This document shows positions 33,677-41,936 of a stretch of 64,000 nt of DNA, one piece after another. Numbering within the stretch: the first letter of the stretch is position 1; the number at the start of each line of letters is the position of its first letter. Origin of the DNA: Sphingobacteriales bacterium (GTDB lineage Bacteria > Bacteroidota > Bacteroidia > Chitinophagales > Chitinophagaceae). The notes beneath the pieces were generated by a model that saw only the letters and a list, made by a program, of their open reading frames with translations, was not told the origin of the DNA and did not search any database. Where the stretch lies: assembly GCA_012270485.1 (NCBI GenBank), contig JAAXIF010000107.1:48674-112673 (forward strand), written 5' to 3'. The position numbers and the translations under genes were made by a program.

Positions 33677-33684
33677 TACATTTG
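33677..33684 (+). promoter_or_regulatory. -7 promoter box of icd
   Basis: TACATTTG matches TAnnTTTG exactly, 29 nt before the ATG at 33714. A TTG at 33652-33654 could be the -33 element, with a 22-nt spacer. Confidence 0.65.
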
Positions 33685-33713
33685 TGCCCGTTTTATCATT
33701 AAAATAAACCGTA

Positions 33714-34946
33714 ATGACGCAAAAAATTAAAGTAGCAAATCCGGTCGTAGAACTGGATGGTGATGAGATGACAAGAATCATCTGGAAATTCATTAAAGAG
33801 AAATTGATCCTTCCTTATCTGGAATTGGATATTAAATATTACGACCTGGGAATGGAGTATCGCGATGAGACCAATGATCAGGTAACGATTGATGCTGCCA
33901 ATGCAATCAAACAATATGGCGTAGGCATCAAATGCGCTACCATTACTCCCGATGAAGAGCGTGTAAAAGAATTCAAGCTCAAACAAATGTGGAAGAGTCC
34001 GAACGGAACCATCAGAAATATTCTGGATGGTACTGTTTTCCGTGAGCCCATCGTTTGTTCAAATGTTCCGAGATTGGTACCTAACTGGACTGCGCCAATC
34101 TGTATTGGTCGTCATGCTTTTGGAGATCAATATCGTGCCACAGATTTTGTAACCAAAGGAAAAGGTAAACTCACCGTTAAGTTTGAAGGAGAGGATGGAA
34201 CCGTTCAAGAATTTGAAGTGTTCAATTTTAAAGGAGACGGTGTTGCTTTAGCGATGTACAATACCGATGAGAGCATCAAAGGTTTTGCCCGTGCTTGTTT
34301 CAATCAGGCATTGAGTAAAAAATGGCCTTTATACTTATCTACTAAGAATACCATTTTGAAAAAATATGATGGTCGTTTCAAAGATATTTTTGAAGAGATC
34401 TATCAGAATGAATTCAAAGCTGCATTCACTGAAGCAGGTATTACGTATGAACATCGTTTGATCGATGACATGGTAGCCAGTGCATTAAAGTGGAATGGTA
34501 ATTTTGTATGGGCTTGTAAGAACTATGACGGTGATGTACAAAGTGATACTGTTGCACAAGGTTTCGGTTCTCTAGGTCTGATGACTTCAACGCTTGTTAC
34601 CCCTGACGGAAAAGTGATGGAAGCAGAAGCTGCACACGGAACCGTAACCCGCCACTATCGTGAACACCAAAAAGGGAAGCCAACCTCTACCAATCCGATC
34701 GCATCTATTTTTGCATGGACAAGAGGTTTGGAATTCCGTGGAAAGTTGGATGGTAATCAGGAACTGATCAATTTCTGTCAAGCTTTAGAGCAGGTATGTA
34801 TTGAAACTGTTGAGAGCGGAAAAATGACCAAAGACTTAGCAGTATGTATCCATGGTAACAAAGTGAATCATGGAGAACACTATCTGTATACTGAAGAGTT
34901 TTTGGAAGCGTTGGATCAAAACCTGAAAGTGAAACTCGCTAAATAG
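33714..34946 (+). CDS. icd: NADP-dependent isocitrate dehydrogenase, eukaryotic-like type
   Basis: TCA-cycle enzyme that decarboxylates isocitrate to 2-oxoglutarate with NADP. The 410 residues match the IDH subfamily II of mitochondria and many Bacteroidota, not the enterobacterial type: [40 protein letters not shown] (the substrate Ser and Arg region), [20 protein letters not shown] and the metal site [34 protein letters not shown] is the NADP region. It has its own promoter and ends before a long palindrome shared with the convergent smpB. Confidence 0.96.
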   Translation: MTQKIKVANPVVELDGDEMTRIIWKFIKEKLILPYLELDIKYYDLGMEYRDETNDQVTIDAANAIKQYGVGIKCATITPDEERVKEFKLKQMWKSPNGTIRNILDGTVFREPIVCSNVPRLVPNWTAPICIGRHAFGDQYRATDFVTKGKGKLTVKFEGEDGTVQEFEVFNFKGDGVALAMYNTDESIKGFARACFNQALSKKWPLYLSTKNTILKKYDGRFKDIFEEIYQNEFKAAFTEAGITYEHRLIDDMVASALKWNGNFVWACKNYDGDVQSDTVAQGFGSLGLMTSTLVTPDGKVMEAEAAHGTVTRHYREHQKGKPTSTNPIASIFAWTRGLEFRGKLDGNQELINFCQALEQVCIETVESGKMTKDLAVCIHGNKVNHGEHYLYTEEFLEALDQNLKVKLAK

Positions 34947-34960
34947 ATCTTTGATTTGAT

Positions 34961-35008
34961 GATCTTTGATTTCTTGATTTGAAAAAATAAATCAAGAAAT
35001 CAAAGATC
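34961..35008. terminator. Perfect 20-bp inverted repeat between icd and smpB
   Basis: The arms are GATCTTTGATTTCTTGATTT (34961-34980) and its exact inverse (34989-35008), with an 8-nt loop GAAAAAAT. It sits between convergent genes and would form a stable hairpin in either transcript. There is no flanking T-run, so it may act as a 3' stabiliser or a poor terminator. It belongs to the word-type repeats of this window. Confidence 0.7.
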
Positions 35009-35041
35009 TCTCAAGGAGTCCTTCGGACAAAAAATCAAACT

Positions 35042-35482
35042 TTATTTCAAGAAACGCTTAATCTCTTTCTGCACATCCCTGTCTTTGATCGTTTCACGCT
35101 TATCGTGTAGCTTTTTACCTTTTCCTAGTCCTATTTCTACTTTCACCAGATTTTTATCGTTCAAGAAAACGCGTAAGGGGATTACGGTGTAGCCTTTCTC
35201 TTTTAATTTGGCTTGTATTTTTTTCAGCTCTCTTTTTTGCAAGAGTAATTTTCTGTCGTGAACAGCGATATGGTTATTGGCTGTACCATGTGAGTATTCG
35301 GCGATATATAATCCACGTACCCATAGTTCGCCATCATCAAACAAGCAAAACGCATCATTGAAACTCACTTTGCCATCTCTGATCGATTTCACTTCGGTAC
35401 CTAGCAATACAATCCCTGCCACATATTTATCTTCGATGTGGTAATTATAATAAGCCTGCCTGTTATTCATTTCTTTTGCCAT
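35042..35482 (-). CDS. smpB: SsrA-binding protein SmpB
   Basis: It binds tmRNA (encoded at 4950-5319) and brings it to stalled ribosomes. The 146-residue length is normal. The OB-fold core is visible: NYHIEDKYVAGIVLLGTEVK, SIRDGKVSFNDAFC, then GLYIAEYSHGTANNH and LLLQKRELKKIQAKLKEKGY. The C-terminal basic tail (GKGKKLHDKRETIKDRDVQK) inserts into the mRNA channel. ATG 35482 is taken; MNNRQ four codons later is an alternative. It lies 22 bp after accD on the same strand, which suggests co-transcription. Confidence 0.96.
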   Translation of the reverse strand: MAKEMNNRQAYYNYHIEDKYVAGIVLLGTEVKSIRDGKVSFNDAFCLFDDGELWVRGLYIAEYSHGTANNHIAVHDRKLLLQKRELKKIQAKLKEKGYTVIPLRVFLNDKNLVKVEIGLGKGKKLHDKRETIKDRDVQKEIKRFLK

Positions 35483-35504
35483 GGCAGTGTGGAATAAGGA
35501 GCCC

Positions 35505-36422
35505 TTATTTTCTGAAGTGCATGGCTAGTTGTGCCAGTTTCTGTTTCAGTTGTTTTCTCTCTACAATAAAGTCGAGGAATCCATGTTCTAATAAGAATTC
35601 ACTTCTTTGGAAGCCTTCCGGTAGATCTCTTTTGATGGTTTCTTTGATGACACGTGGACCTGCGAAACCAATCAGTGCGCCGGGTTCAGCGATATTCAGA
35701 TCGCCCAGCATACCAAAGCTGGCGGAAATGCCACCAAAAGTTGGGTCGGTGAGTAATGAAATATAGGGGAGACCCGCATCGCTCAATTGAGAGAGCTTGC
35801 CACTGGTCTTGGCTAACTGCATCAGACTGAAAGCACTTTCCATCATACGTGCACCACCACTTTTACTGATGACGAGGTAGGGTAGTTTGTGTTCAATACA
35901 ATAATCTACTGCGCGACTGAATTTCTCACCCATCACACTTCCCAAAGAACCACCAATGAATTCAAAGTCCATACACGCAATTACAAAACCTTCTCCATCC
36001 ACTTTACCGGTAGCTACGCGCATGGAGTCTTTCAGATCGGTCTTGGCATGAATTTCATCCAGACGTTTCTGATAAGGCTTCAGATCGGTGAATCCGAGTG
36101 CATCCTTACTTTTGATTTGATCAAAAAGTTCGATGTATTCGTTGTTATCAAAAAGGAAGTCATAATAATCCGCACTACCAATTCGGTGGTGGTGATTACA
36201 CTTCGGACATACATATAGATTTTCAGCCAGTTCTGTAGTGGTACAGATATAATTACATTCCGGACATTTGTTCCAGAGTCCTTCGGGGGTTTCTTTTTTA
36301 TCAGCAGTAGAAGTCAGAATGCCTTTGCGTATACGCTTGAACCAACGTGGTTTGGCATCATCTCCCTGTGGACCTTCTCCGGTTAAATTTGCTTCAAAAT
36401 CTTCTTCACGTTCTTTTTTCAT
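35505..36422 (-). CDS. accD: Acetyl-CoA carboxylase carboxyltransferase subunit beta
   Basis: Part of the cytosolic complex that makes malonyl-CoA for fatty acid synthesis. The 305 residues have the N-terminal zinc ribbon [20 protein letters not shown] followed by CPKCNHH (four Cys), then the crotonase-like carboxyltransferase core with [55 protein letters not shown] and the oxyanion region [20 protein letters not shown]. The N-terminal 40 residues are a polar extension. A 7/8 match to the -7 box (TATCTTAG) is at 36445-36452. smpB follows. Confidence 0.96.
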   Translation of the reverse strand: MKKEREEDFEANLTGEGPQGDDAKPRWFKRIRKGILTSTADKKETPEGLWNKCPECNYICTTTELAENLYVCPKCNHHHRIGSADYYDFLFDNNEYIELFDQIKSKDALGFTDLKPYQKRLDEIHAKTDLKDSMRVATGKVDGEGFVIACMDFEFIGGSLGSVMGEKFSRAVDYCIEHKLPYLVISKSGGARMMESAFSLMQLAKTSGKLSQLSDAGLPYISLLTDPTFGGISASFGMLGDLNIAEPGALIGFAGPRVIKETIKRDLPEGFQRSEFLLEHGFLDFIVERKQLKQKLAQLAMHFRK

Positions 36423-36472
36423 AACGGGGCAATAGATTGGGCGGCTAAGATAGGGAATTAGTGGGTAATGGG

Positions 36473-36556
36473 GTCATAGTCCATGGTTAATGGTCCATAG
36501 TCCAGAGTAAAAAAATCATTTCCTACTATGGTCTATGGACCATTGACTATTAACTA
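36473..36556. repeat. CCATGG-word inverted repeat between aldolase and accD genes
   Basis: Arms AATGGTCCATAG (36489-36500) and CTATGGACCATT (36533-36544) pair perfectly. Further partial pairing extends outward through CATAGTCCATGGTT and ACTATTAACTA-type text. The 3' edge touches the stop of the aldolase gene (36557). It lies between two minus-strand genes. Confidence 0.8.
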
Positions 36557-37624
36557 CTAAGCGTTCCTATTAATACAGTTCAAATCCTCAAACGCTACTT
36601 CCAGGCGTTTTGCAAAGTTTTCTTCGGCTTTGCGGAGCCATACGCGGGGGTCGTAGAATTTTTTATTGGGTTTATCGGCTCCTTCGGGATTGCCTAGTTG
36701 TCCTTGCAGGTAGGCTTCATTCTTTTTGTAGAAGTCTTTAATACCTTCCCAGAATGCCCATTGAAGATCCGTATCGATATTCATTTTGATGGCGCCATAA
36801 CCGATGGCTTCACGGATTTGGTGTTGTGGTGACCCACTTCCTCCATGGAATACAAAGTATACAGGCTTAGGTCCTGTTTTCAGTTCCTGTTCGATAAAGA
36901 GCTGGCTATTGTTCAGGATTTCGGGACGAAGTTCTACGTTACCCGGACTATATACCCCATGCACATTACCAAAAGCAGCAGCAACTGTAAACAGCTTGCC
37001 TACTTTGCTAAGTTCAGTATAAGCATAAGCCACATGTTGTGGTTGGGTATAGAGTTTATCGTTTTCAATGCCACTATTGTCAACACCATCTTCTTCGCCA
37101 CCTGTTACACCTAGTTCTATTTCGATGCTCATGCCCAATGGAGCCATGCGCTTATAAAATTCAACAGATGTGTGGATATTTTCTTCAATCGGTTCTTCAG
37201 AAAGATCCAACATATGAGAACTGAATAATGGTTGACCTTTCTCTTTATAAAACTGTTCACCGGCATCGATCAAACCGCTCACCCATGGCAGCCATTTCTT
37301 TGCGGCATGGTCTGTATGCAATACCACAGGAACGCCATAGTATTTTGCCACGTTGTGGATATGTAAAGCACCGGAAATACCACCGGAAATGTTTCCTTGC
37401 AATGCATCGTTCGGCATACCCTTCCCGGCAACGAATTGTGCACCACCATTTGAGAACTGGATGATTACCGGAGAATTTACTTTAGCAGCTGTTTCCAATG
37501 TAGCATTGATCGTATTGGTACCAATGGTATTCACCGCTGGTAATGCAAACTGATTATCTTTTGCATCATTATACAATGCTTCTAATTCTTCTCCAAATAA
37601 TACCCCGGCTCTGTACTTTTTCAT
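36557..37624 (-). CDS. fbaA: Class II fructose-bisphosphate aldolase (FbaA type)
   Basis: Zinc-dependent glycolytic/gluconeogenic enzyme splitting fructose 1,6-bisphosphate. From ATG 37624 the 355 residues match the long class II type: MKKYRAGVLFGEELEALYND, the zinc ligand region VVLHTDHAAKKWLPWVSGLI, EEPIEENIHTSVEFYKRM, then IEIELGVTGGEEDG, and the end VWLRKAEENFAKRLEVAFED. FHGGSGSPQHQIREAIGYGA carries the phosphate-binding glycines. Upstream in-frame codons to 37729 translate word-repeat DNA and were dropped. It is the first of a minus-strand series with accD and smpB downstream, separated from accD by a repeat. Confidence 0.96.
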   Translation of the reverse strand: MKKYRAGVLFGEELEALYNDAKDNQFALPAVNTIGTNTINATLETAAKVNSPVIIQFSNGGAQFVAGKGMPNDALQGNISGGISGALHIHNVAKYYGVPVVLHTDHAAKKWLPWVSGLIDAGEQFYKEKGQPLFSSHMLDLSEEPIEENIHTSVEFYKRMAPLGMSIEIELGVTGGEEDGVDNSGIENDKLYTQPQHVAYAYTELSKVGKLFTVAAAFGNVHGVYSPGNVELRPEILNNSQLFIEQELKTGPKPVYFVFHGGSGSPQHQIREAIGYGAIKMNIDTDLQWAFWEGIKDFYKKNEAYLQGQLGNPEGADKPNKKFYDPRVWLRKAEENFAKRLEVAFEDLNCINRNA

Positions 37625-37695
37625 GGTTGATTTTTTTTCTTGATTGATTTTAATATTTAGTGTCCAAGAATATAGGCTTATCTCATGATTTCTTA

Positions 37696-37740
37696 CCATG
37701 GGCCATGGACTATTAGCTGCAAGCTGCAAGCTCCAAGCCG
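37696..37740. repeat. Short word repeats (CCATGG and AGCTGCA words)
   Basis: The text ACCATGGGCCATGGACTATT is followed by AGCTGCAAGCTGCAAGC and a variant copy. It carries the CCATGG words of the window-wide family plus a tandem of AGCTGCA units. It is non-coding, upstream of the aldolase gene and downstream of the metal-receptor gene. Confidence 0.6.
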
Positions 37741-37788
37741 CATACTAACAAACTGGCGGCAAGATACTTTAGAATCCGCAAACGTTCG

Positions 37789-38607
37789 TTAGCTTTTTGG
37801 TCTTGTGGATGAACTGTTGATTGTATTCCATAAGCCGCAGAAATAGGCGGGTGAATGCTGTAATCTGCTGCCATACCAACTGAACATTTCTCCATCTACA
37901 AGCAGGATGCTTGTTTGCGGAAGATAGGCTTGTAATTCTGCAATATGTTTTTCTTTAAATGGATAGGGTTCCGATGATAGTAAGATGATTTCCGGAGCCA
38001 ATTGTTGAATTTTTTCTATGCTGAGGGTAGGATATCTTGTTTCATGGATCAATACATTCTCAAGTCTGCAATGTAACATCATGTCATGAATAAATGTGTC
38101 TGCACCAACCGACATGTAAGGATCTTTCCAGATCAAGTATAAACAAGTTTTTGGAGTTTGTTGATTCAGTTCTTCCGTAAGCAGTACAAAACCTGCTTTT
38201 ATTTTTTCAATGATTTCTTCTGCTTTTGAATTTGTATGGGTGATTTTGCCGATCTCATGTATCATGTGATAAGCATCTTCTAATGTGCTGATATCTGAAG
38301 TGTAAACAGGTGCGATTGCTGCTAACGCTTCTACCTGTTCCTTTACATTTTCTTCTTTATTCGCAATGATCAGTGTAGGAGACAATGCTTTTGCACGATC
38401 GAATTTTACATCTTTTGTACCACCGATTCTGGTTTTATTTCTGAACCAATGATTGGGATGGATACAGAATTTGGTAATACCCACGACTTCATCATTCAAA
38501 CCTAAATCATACAGTAATTCTGTTTGTGAAGGCACAAGTGAGACAATACGGTGAGCTGAGTTATTTACACTGACAGCATCACTTGTTTTATTTGCAATCA
38601 TGGTCAT
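37789..38607 (-). CDS. Helical-backbone metal receptor (BtuF/FecB-like) without signal peptide
   Basis: The 272-residue protein has the fold of cobalamin/siderophore-type ABC binding proteins: RIVSLVPSQTELLYDLGLND near the N-terminus, then VVGITKFCIHPNHWF and RIGGTKDVKFDRAKALSPTL, with KLIIANKEEN-type text following, and TCLYLIWKDPYMSVGADTFI. No signal peptide or lipobox precedes it, which is odd for a periplasmic receptor and suggests a cytosolic role or an unusual start. ATG 38607 is chosen over TTG 38634. The 11-mer TTTGCAGCATG precedes both this start and that of the upstream 66-residue gene. No permease or ATPase gene is nearby. Confidence 0.8.
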   Translation of the reverse strand: MTMIANKTSDAVSVNNSAHRIVSLVPSQTELLYDLGLNDEVVGITKFCIHPNHWFRNKTRIGGTKDVKFDRAKALSPTLIIANKEENVKEQVEALAAIAPVYTSDISTLEDAYHMIHEIGKITHTNSKAEEIIEKIKAGFVLLTEELNQQTPKTCLYLIWKDPYMSVGADTFIHDMMLHCRLENVLIHETRYPTLSIEKIQQLAPEIILLSSEPYPFKEKHIAELQAYLPQTSILLVDGEMFSWYGSRLQHSPAYFCGLWNTINSSSTRPKS

Positions 38608-38630
38608 GCTGCAAAATAGTGAAGTTCTTA

Positions 38631-38831
38631 TCAATCAAAATATGACTGTTCAAGTTCAATTTGAACCATAGGGATACTACTGTCAATCAACGAATAACTC
38701 TTTTCTGACAGTTTTTTCCATCCGGAAAATAGGGCATTGTATTCAGGAACGGTTAAATAAGAAACGAAAGCGGCTAGCCTTTTTAAAGTAATCAAAGAAA
38801 TAGGCTGGATATGATTAGTTGCTTGTACCAT
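38631..38831 (-). CDS. Small hypothetical protein (66 residues)
   Basis: Unrecognised. It reads MVQATNHIQPISLITLKRLA then FVSYLTVPEYNALFSGWKK, with no signal peptide or membrane span. The support is positional: an exact -7 box TATGTTTG ends 4 nt before its ATG, and its stop lies 24 bp before the metal-receptor start. The tight spacing predicts a leaderless mRNA, or else the true product starts downstream and this reading frame is incidental. I lean towards a real small gene. Confidence 0.5.
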   Translation of the reverse strand: MVQATNHIQPISLITLKRLAAFVSYLTVPEYNALFSGWKKLSEKSYSLIDSSIPMVQIELEQSYFD

Positions 38832-38835
38832 GCTG

Positions 38836-38843
38836 CAAACATA
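38836..38843 (-). promoter_or_regulatory. -7 box 4 nt from ATG (leaderless candidate)
   Basis: On the minus strand TATGTTTG is followed by CAGC and then ATG at 38831. With a start site a few nt after the box, transcription would begin at or within the initiation codon. Confidence 0.6.
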
Positions 38844-38890
38844 GTAGCAGTTTTATAACTTTTACCATCAGTTATAGTTATTAGCCATAA

Positions 38891-39790
38891 CTATAAGTTA
38901 TACAATTTTTCAGCGATTTTTATAAAAATGCTATTGAGTTCGCTCTTTTCACCCTTTCTTTCAATGAAATAGAAGTTTCTTTCGATTTGTAATCCGGTAA
39001 ATGGAATTTCTACCAAATCACCTTGTTCCAATTCTTTTAAAACAGATCGGCGTGGCAGAAAGCCGAGTAGATCGGATTCTACCAGAAAATTCTTCAATGC
39101 TTCTGTGCCTCCGAGTCTGGCTTTGATTTGTAATGCATTCAGTTTAATTTTTTTCTTATCAAGCGCTGAACGCAATGCAGCAAGGGTTCCGCTTCCGGCT
39201 TCTCTCAATGCAAGCGGTAATGACCGGATATCTTCAATATCATATTGTTTTTTCTTAGCAATCGAACTTTTCTTACTACAAACAGCAACGACTTTATCGG
39301 TGATAAAAGGTCGGTGTGTAACTTGTGTTAGCTTGGAACGTCCTTCTACAATTCCCAAATTAATTTCTTCATTTAATAAAGCCTGCAGTACAATCTCTGT
39401 ATTTCGATTCAGAAGATTGATGATGATTTGTGGATAGCGATTATGAAACGCAGACAGCACTTTGGGAAGTATGTACAAGGCAACTGTTGTACTGGCTCCC
39501 AGTTTTAAAGTGCCTTTAACTTGTAATAGATCCTTAATATTCGATAATTCAAATTCCGTTTCTTCCTGGATGGCTTTTACTTCTGTAATTTTTTCTAGTA
39601 GTAATTTTCCCGCATCTGTGAGTTCAATACCCATGCCTTTTCTTTCAAAGAGCCTTGTGGAGTATTGTTCTTCAAGATTTTTGATGTGCTTGCTGATGGC
39701 AGGTTGTGAGATGAACAATTGTTGGCTTGCTTTCGAGAAACTCTTTTGTTTCGCTACTTCAAGAAATACTTCATGTTTAATCGAAAGCAT
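38891..39790 (-). CDS. LysR-family transcriptional regulator
   Basis: The 299-residue regulator has an N-terminal HTH (VFLEVAKQKSFSKASQQLFI, SQPAISKHIKNLEEQYSTRL, FERKGMGIELTDAGKLLLEK), a linker helix, and the type 2 periplasmic-binding-like effector domain from about 90 (LKLGASTTVALYILPKVLSA). Length and layout are normal for the family. It lies 101 bp downstream of the cystathionine beta-synthase gene, separated by a terminator, so it has its own promoter; TATCTTTA (7/8) is present about 30 nt upstream. A link to sulfur metabolism is possible by position only. Confidence 0.93.
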   Translation of the reverse strand: MLSIKHEVFLEVAKQKSFSKASQQLFISQPAISKHIKNLEEQYSTRLFERKGMGIELTDAGKLLLEKITEVKAIQEETEFELSNIKDLLQVKGTLKLGASTTVALYILPKVLSAFHNRYPQIIINLLNRNTEIVLQALLNEEINLGIVEGRSKLTQVTHRPFITDKVVAVCSKKSSIAKKKQYDIEDIRSLPLALREAGSGTLAALRSALDKKKIKLNALQIKARLGGTEALKNFLVESDLLGFLPRRSVLKELEQGDLVEIPFTGLQIERNFYFIERKGEKSELNSIFIKIAEKLYNL

Positions 39791-39840
39791 TGTGTTTGTA
39801 TTTATATCATGGTAAAGATATTCTTTAAAACTTTGTATAA

Positions 39841-39873
39841 AAAAGCCCTGTCATCATTACATGCAGGGCTTTT
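39841..39873 (-). terminator. Terminator of the cystathionine beta-synthase gene
   Basis: Stem AAAAGCCCTG / CAGGGCTTTT with a 13-nt loop, followed on the minus strand by further T. It lies just after the stop at 39891. Confidence 0.85.
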
Positions 39874-39890
39874 CTCTCGGAACTATACTT

Positions 39891-41246
39891 TTATTTCGCC
39901 AAACTCTGTATCACATCATACTTCGTGATGATATGGAAATCTCCTTTTTCATCTTTCGCTAACACTGCGCCATTTTCTTTGTTGATGAGTGTGCCAATTT
40001 TTTCAACCGGTGTCAGGAAATCTACAACAGGGTAGGGATGTTCTATTACACTGGCAACAGTGGCATCTTTCAATTCCGGATTGCTGAATATTTTTTGAAA
40101 CAGTCCGCCTTCACTCAATGAACCTTTCAATTCACCATCTTTCAATACCGGTATTTGTTCGATATCATATTTTTTCATCAACTCCACCGCATCTGCAACC
40201 GTATGTTCAGGAGATACGGTGATGAGTTTTTGTCCGCCTCTTCCATTTACGATGTCTTTAAACGTTTTCACATCTAAGAAGCCGCGTTCCATCATCCACT
40301 GGTCATTATACACTTTGCCTACATATCTGCTGCCATGATCATGGAATACGCAGACCACTACGTCATCTTTGGTCAGACTCGCTTTCAATTGCATCAAACC
40401 TTGTAAGCAACTGCCGGCACTGTATCCACAAAACATTCCTTCTTCTTTGGCAATACGACGTGCCATCACTGCACCATCTTTATCTGTAACTTGAACAAAT
40501 TCATCGATCACACTCATATCATAGTTGCCGGGAACAAAATCTTCACCAAATCCTTCAGAGATATAAGGATGCACTTCATTCATATCAATCTCACCGGTCT
40601 TAAAATATTTCGTCAGCAATGAGCCGTACACATCTACAGCCCAAACTTTGATGTTGGGATTTTTTTCTTTCAAGTACATCGCAGTTCCGGTGATGGTTCC
40701 GCCAGTTCCTGCAGTACAAACAAAGTGGGTGATTTTTCCTTCTGTCTGTTCCCAGATTTCAGGTCCTGTGGTTTCGTAATGTGCCTGACGATTCGCCAAA
40801 TTATCGTATTGGTTCATGTACATTGAATTGGGAATTTCTTGTCCCAATCTTTTTGCGACACTATAATAACTACGGGGATCTTCGGGGAGAACATTGGTAG
40901 GACAAACAATGACTTCAGCACCTACTGCTTTGAGGATGTCTACTTTTTCTTTGGATTGTTTATCGGTAGTAACAAAAATGCATTTGTATCCTTTGACACA
41001 AGCAGCTAATGCCAGTCCCATACCTGTATTTCCACTGGTACCTTCAATGATCGTACCTCCGGGTTTGAGTTTGCCTTCTTTTTCGGCTACTTCCACCATT
41101 TTCAAAGCCATACGGTCTTTGATAGAGTTGCCGGGATTGAAATAGTCAACCTTGGCCAGCACGGTGGCAGGAATCTCTTTTGCTACTTTATTAAGTTTGA
41201 TCAGGGGGGTATTGCCTATCGTTTCGAGGATATTATTCAACCACAT
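39891..41246 (-). CDS. Cystathionine beta-synthase-type PLP enzyme with C-terminal CBS pair
   Basis: It condenses serine (or O-acetylserine) with homocysteine (or sulfide); both activities occur in this family. From ATG 41246 the 451 residues begin WLNNILETIGNTPLIKLNKV. The PLP lysine is K43 in FNPGNSIKDRMALKM, and the phosphate loop is EGTSGNTGMGLALA. After about residue 330 there are two CBS motifs (LITVSPEHTVADAVELMKKY, EQIPVLKDGELKGSLSEG; VASVIEHPYPVVDFLTPVEK), as in full-length CBS. These CBS modules usually bind adenosyl ligands. An exact -7 box TACCTTTG is at 41270-41277. A LysR regulator lies downstream. Confidence 0.92.
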   Translation of the reverse strand: MWLNNILETIGNTPLIKLNKVAKEIPATVLAKVDYFNPGNSIKDRMALKMVEVAEKEGKLKPGGTIIEGTSGNTGMGLALAACVKGYKCIFVTTDKQSKEKVDILKAVGAEVIVCPTNVLPEDPRSYYSVAKRLGQEIPNSMYMNQYDNLANRQAHYETTGPEIWEQTEGKITHFVCTAGTGGTITGTAMYLKEKNPNIKVWAVDVYGSLLTKYFKTGEIDMNEVHPYISEGFGEDFVPGNYDMSVIDEFVQVTDKDGAVMARRIAKEEGMFCGYSAGSCLQGLMQLKASLTKDDVVVCVFHDHGSRYVGKVYNDQWMMERGFLDVKTFKDIVNGRGGQKLITVSPEHTVADAVELMKKYDIEQIPVLKDGELKGSLSEGGLFQKIFSNPELKDATVASVIEHPYPVVDFLTPVEKIGTLINKENGAVLAKDEKGDFHIITKYDVIQSLAK

Positions 41247-41269
41247 GCTAAAACTAACATTTGTTTGTG

Positions 41270-41277
41270 CAAAGGTA
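41270..41277 (-). promoter_or_regulatory. -7 promoter box of the cystathionine beta-synthase gene
   Basis: On the minus strand TACCTTTG matches TAnnTTTG exactly, 23 nt before the ATG at 41246. Confidence 0.65.
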
Positions 41278-41434
41278 AAGTTTTGCAACGGCTGTTGAAC
41301 AGTTCAACCGTATTTAACGCGAATATGTGAATAAACGATAGAGAAAAGGGTAGTGATGTACTTGGCAGTACATTGTAACACCACTGCCCTTATTGATCTG
41401 CAGCGATGTACGTTGTTGAATCATATCTGTTGGA

Positions 41435-41620
41435 TTAGAAGCTTTTCACTAAATGGATCATGCTTCCTGCATCCTGGATATTGATTCCTTTGCGTACGAT
41501 TTCTGTTTTTTCTGTTTCTTCTTCAGTAGTCGCTTTATCAGTGTGCAAATACGCGATGGTAATAGCAGGGATCAAAGCGATCATCGCAAAAATCTGGATG
41601 TTGTTGAGTAACTTTTTCAT
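41435..41620 (-). CDS. Small membrane protein (61 residues), unknown function
   Basis: Unrecognised. The N-terminus MKKLLNNIQIFAMIALIPAI then TIAYLHTDK is a single hydrophobic span or an uncleaved signal, followed by an acidic and then mixed tail (ATTEEETEKTEIVRKGINIQ). The support is strong for so short a gene: an ATG start, an exact -7 box TATCTTTG 36 nt upstream, and a perfect 10-bp operator-like palindrome over the -20 to -45 region. It stands alone between the cystathionine beta-synthase and plsX genes, and looks like a regulated stress- or membrane-type peptide (inference). Confidence 0.7.
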   Translation of the reverse strand: MKKLLNNIQIFAMIALIPAITIAYLHTDKATTEEETEKTEIVRKGINIQDAGSMIHLVKSF

Positions 41621-41655
41621 AACGGTTATTTTTTGTGTTTTTTAATTTGATAGAT

Positions 41656-41698
41656 CAAAGATAAGTCAACTTTTGGTACTATGCAACACATAGTACCA
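41656..41698 (-). promoter_or_regulatory. Promoter with perfect operator-like palindrome
   Basis: On the minus strand the -7 box TATCTTTG is at 41663-41656. Upstream of it lies TGGTACTATG / CATAGTACCA (41674-41683 and 41689-41698), perfect 10-bp arms with a 5-nt spacer. It overlies the expected -33 region, the classic place for a repressor. The arms resemble sites of small GntR- or PadR-type repressors, but no such gene is adjacent. Confidence 0.65.
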
Positions 41699-41936
41699 TC
41701 TTTAGGAAAGTAATATCTGTTGCAAAATAGCTTAGTAAACTTATTACATATTGATTATCAGATGAATAGGCTATATATGGCCGATTTCCAGTGACTCTTT
41801 GAAAATGATGAGCGGTTGTAATTCGTGATGGAAAATGGGTTGCCACTGTCCAAAGGACTCCCTTAGGAGAGGACACAGAGGGGCACTGAAGCCTTTTCTG
41901 TGGTCTTCTGTGTCAGTGGCAATAAATAAATAGGAT
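41699..41936. repeat. Gene-free stretch with CACAGAG-word inverted repeat
   Basis: There is no credible gene between 41621 and 41936. Besides the promoter above, it holds a nested inverted repeat: the outer arms TTGCCACTG (41840-41848) and CAGTGGCAA (41914-41922), and the inner arms GACACAGA (41872-41879) and TCTGTGTC (41907-41914). It sits just after the plsX stop and resembles the other word-type repeats. Confidence 0.7.

Noticed and set aside
37625..37729. N-terminal extension of the aldolase to 37729
   Set aside because: The extra codons translate CCATGG-word repeat DNA and lack family similarity; the enzyme starts at MKKYRAG (37624).
41679..41876. Minus-strand 65-codon ORF upstream of the small membrane protein
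   Set aside because: It covers the operator palindrome and part of the CACAGAG-word repeat; no protein-like features.
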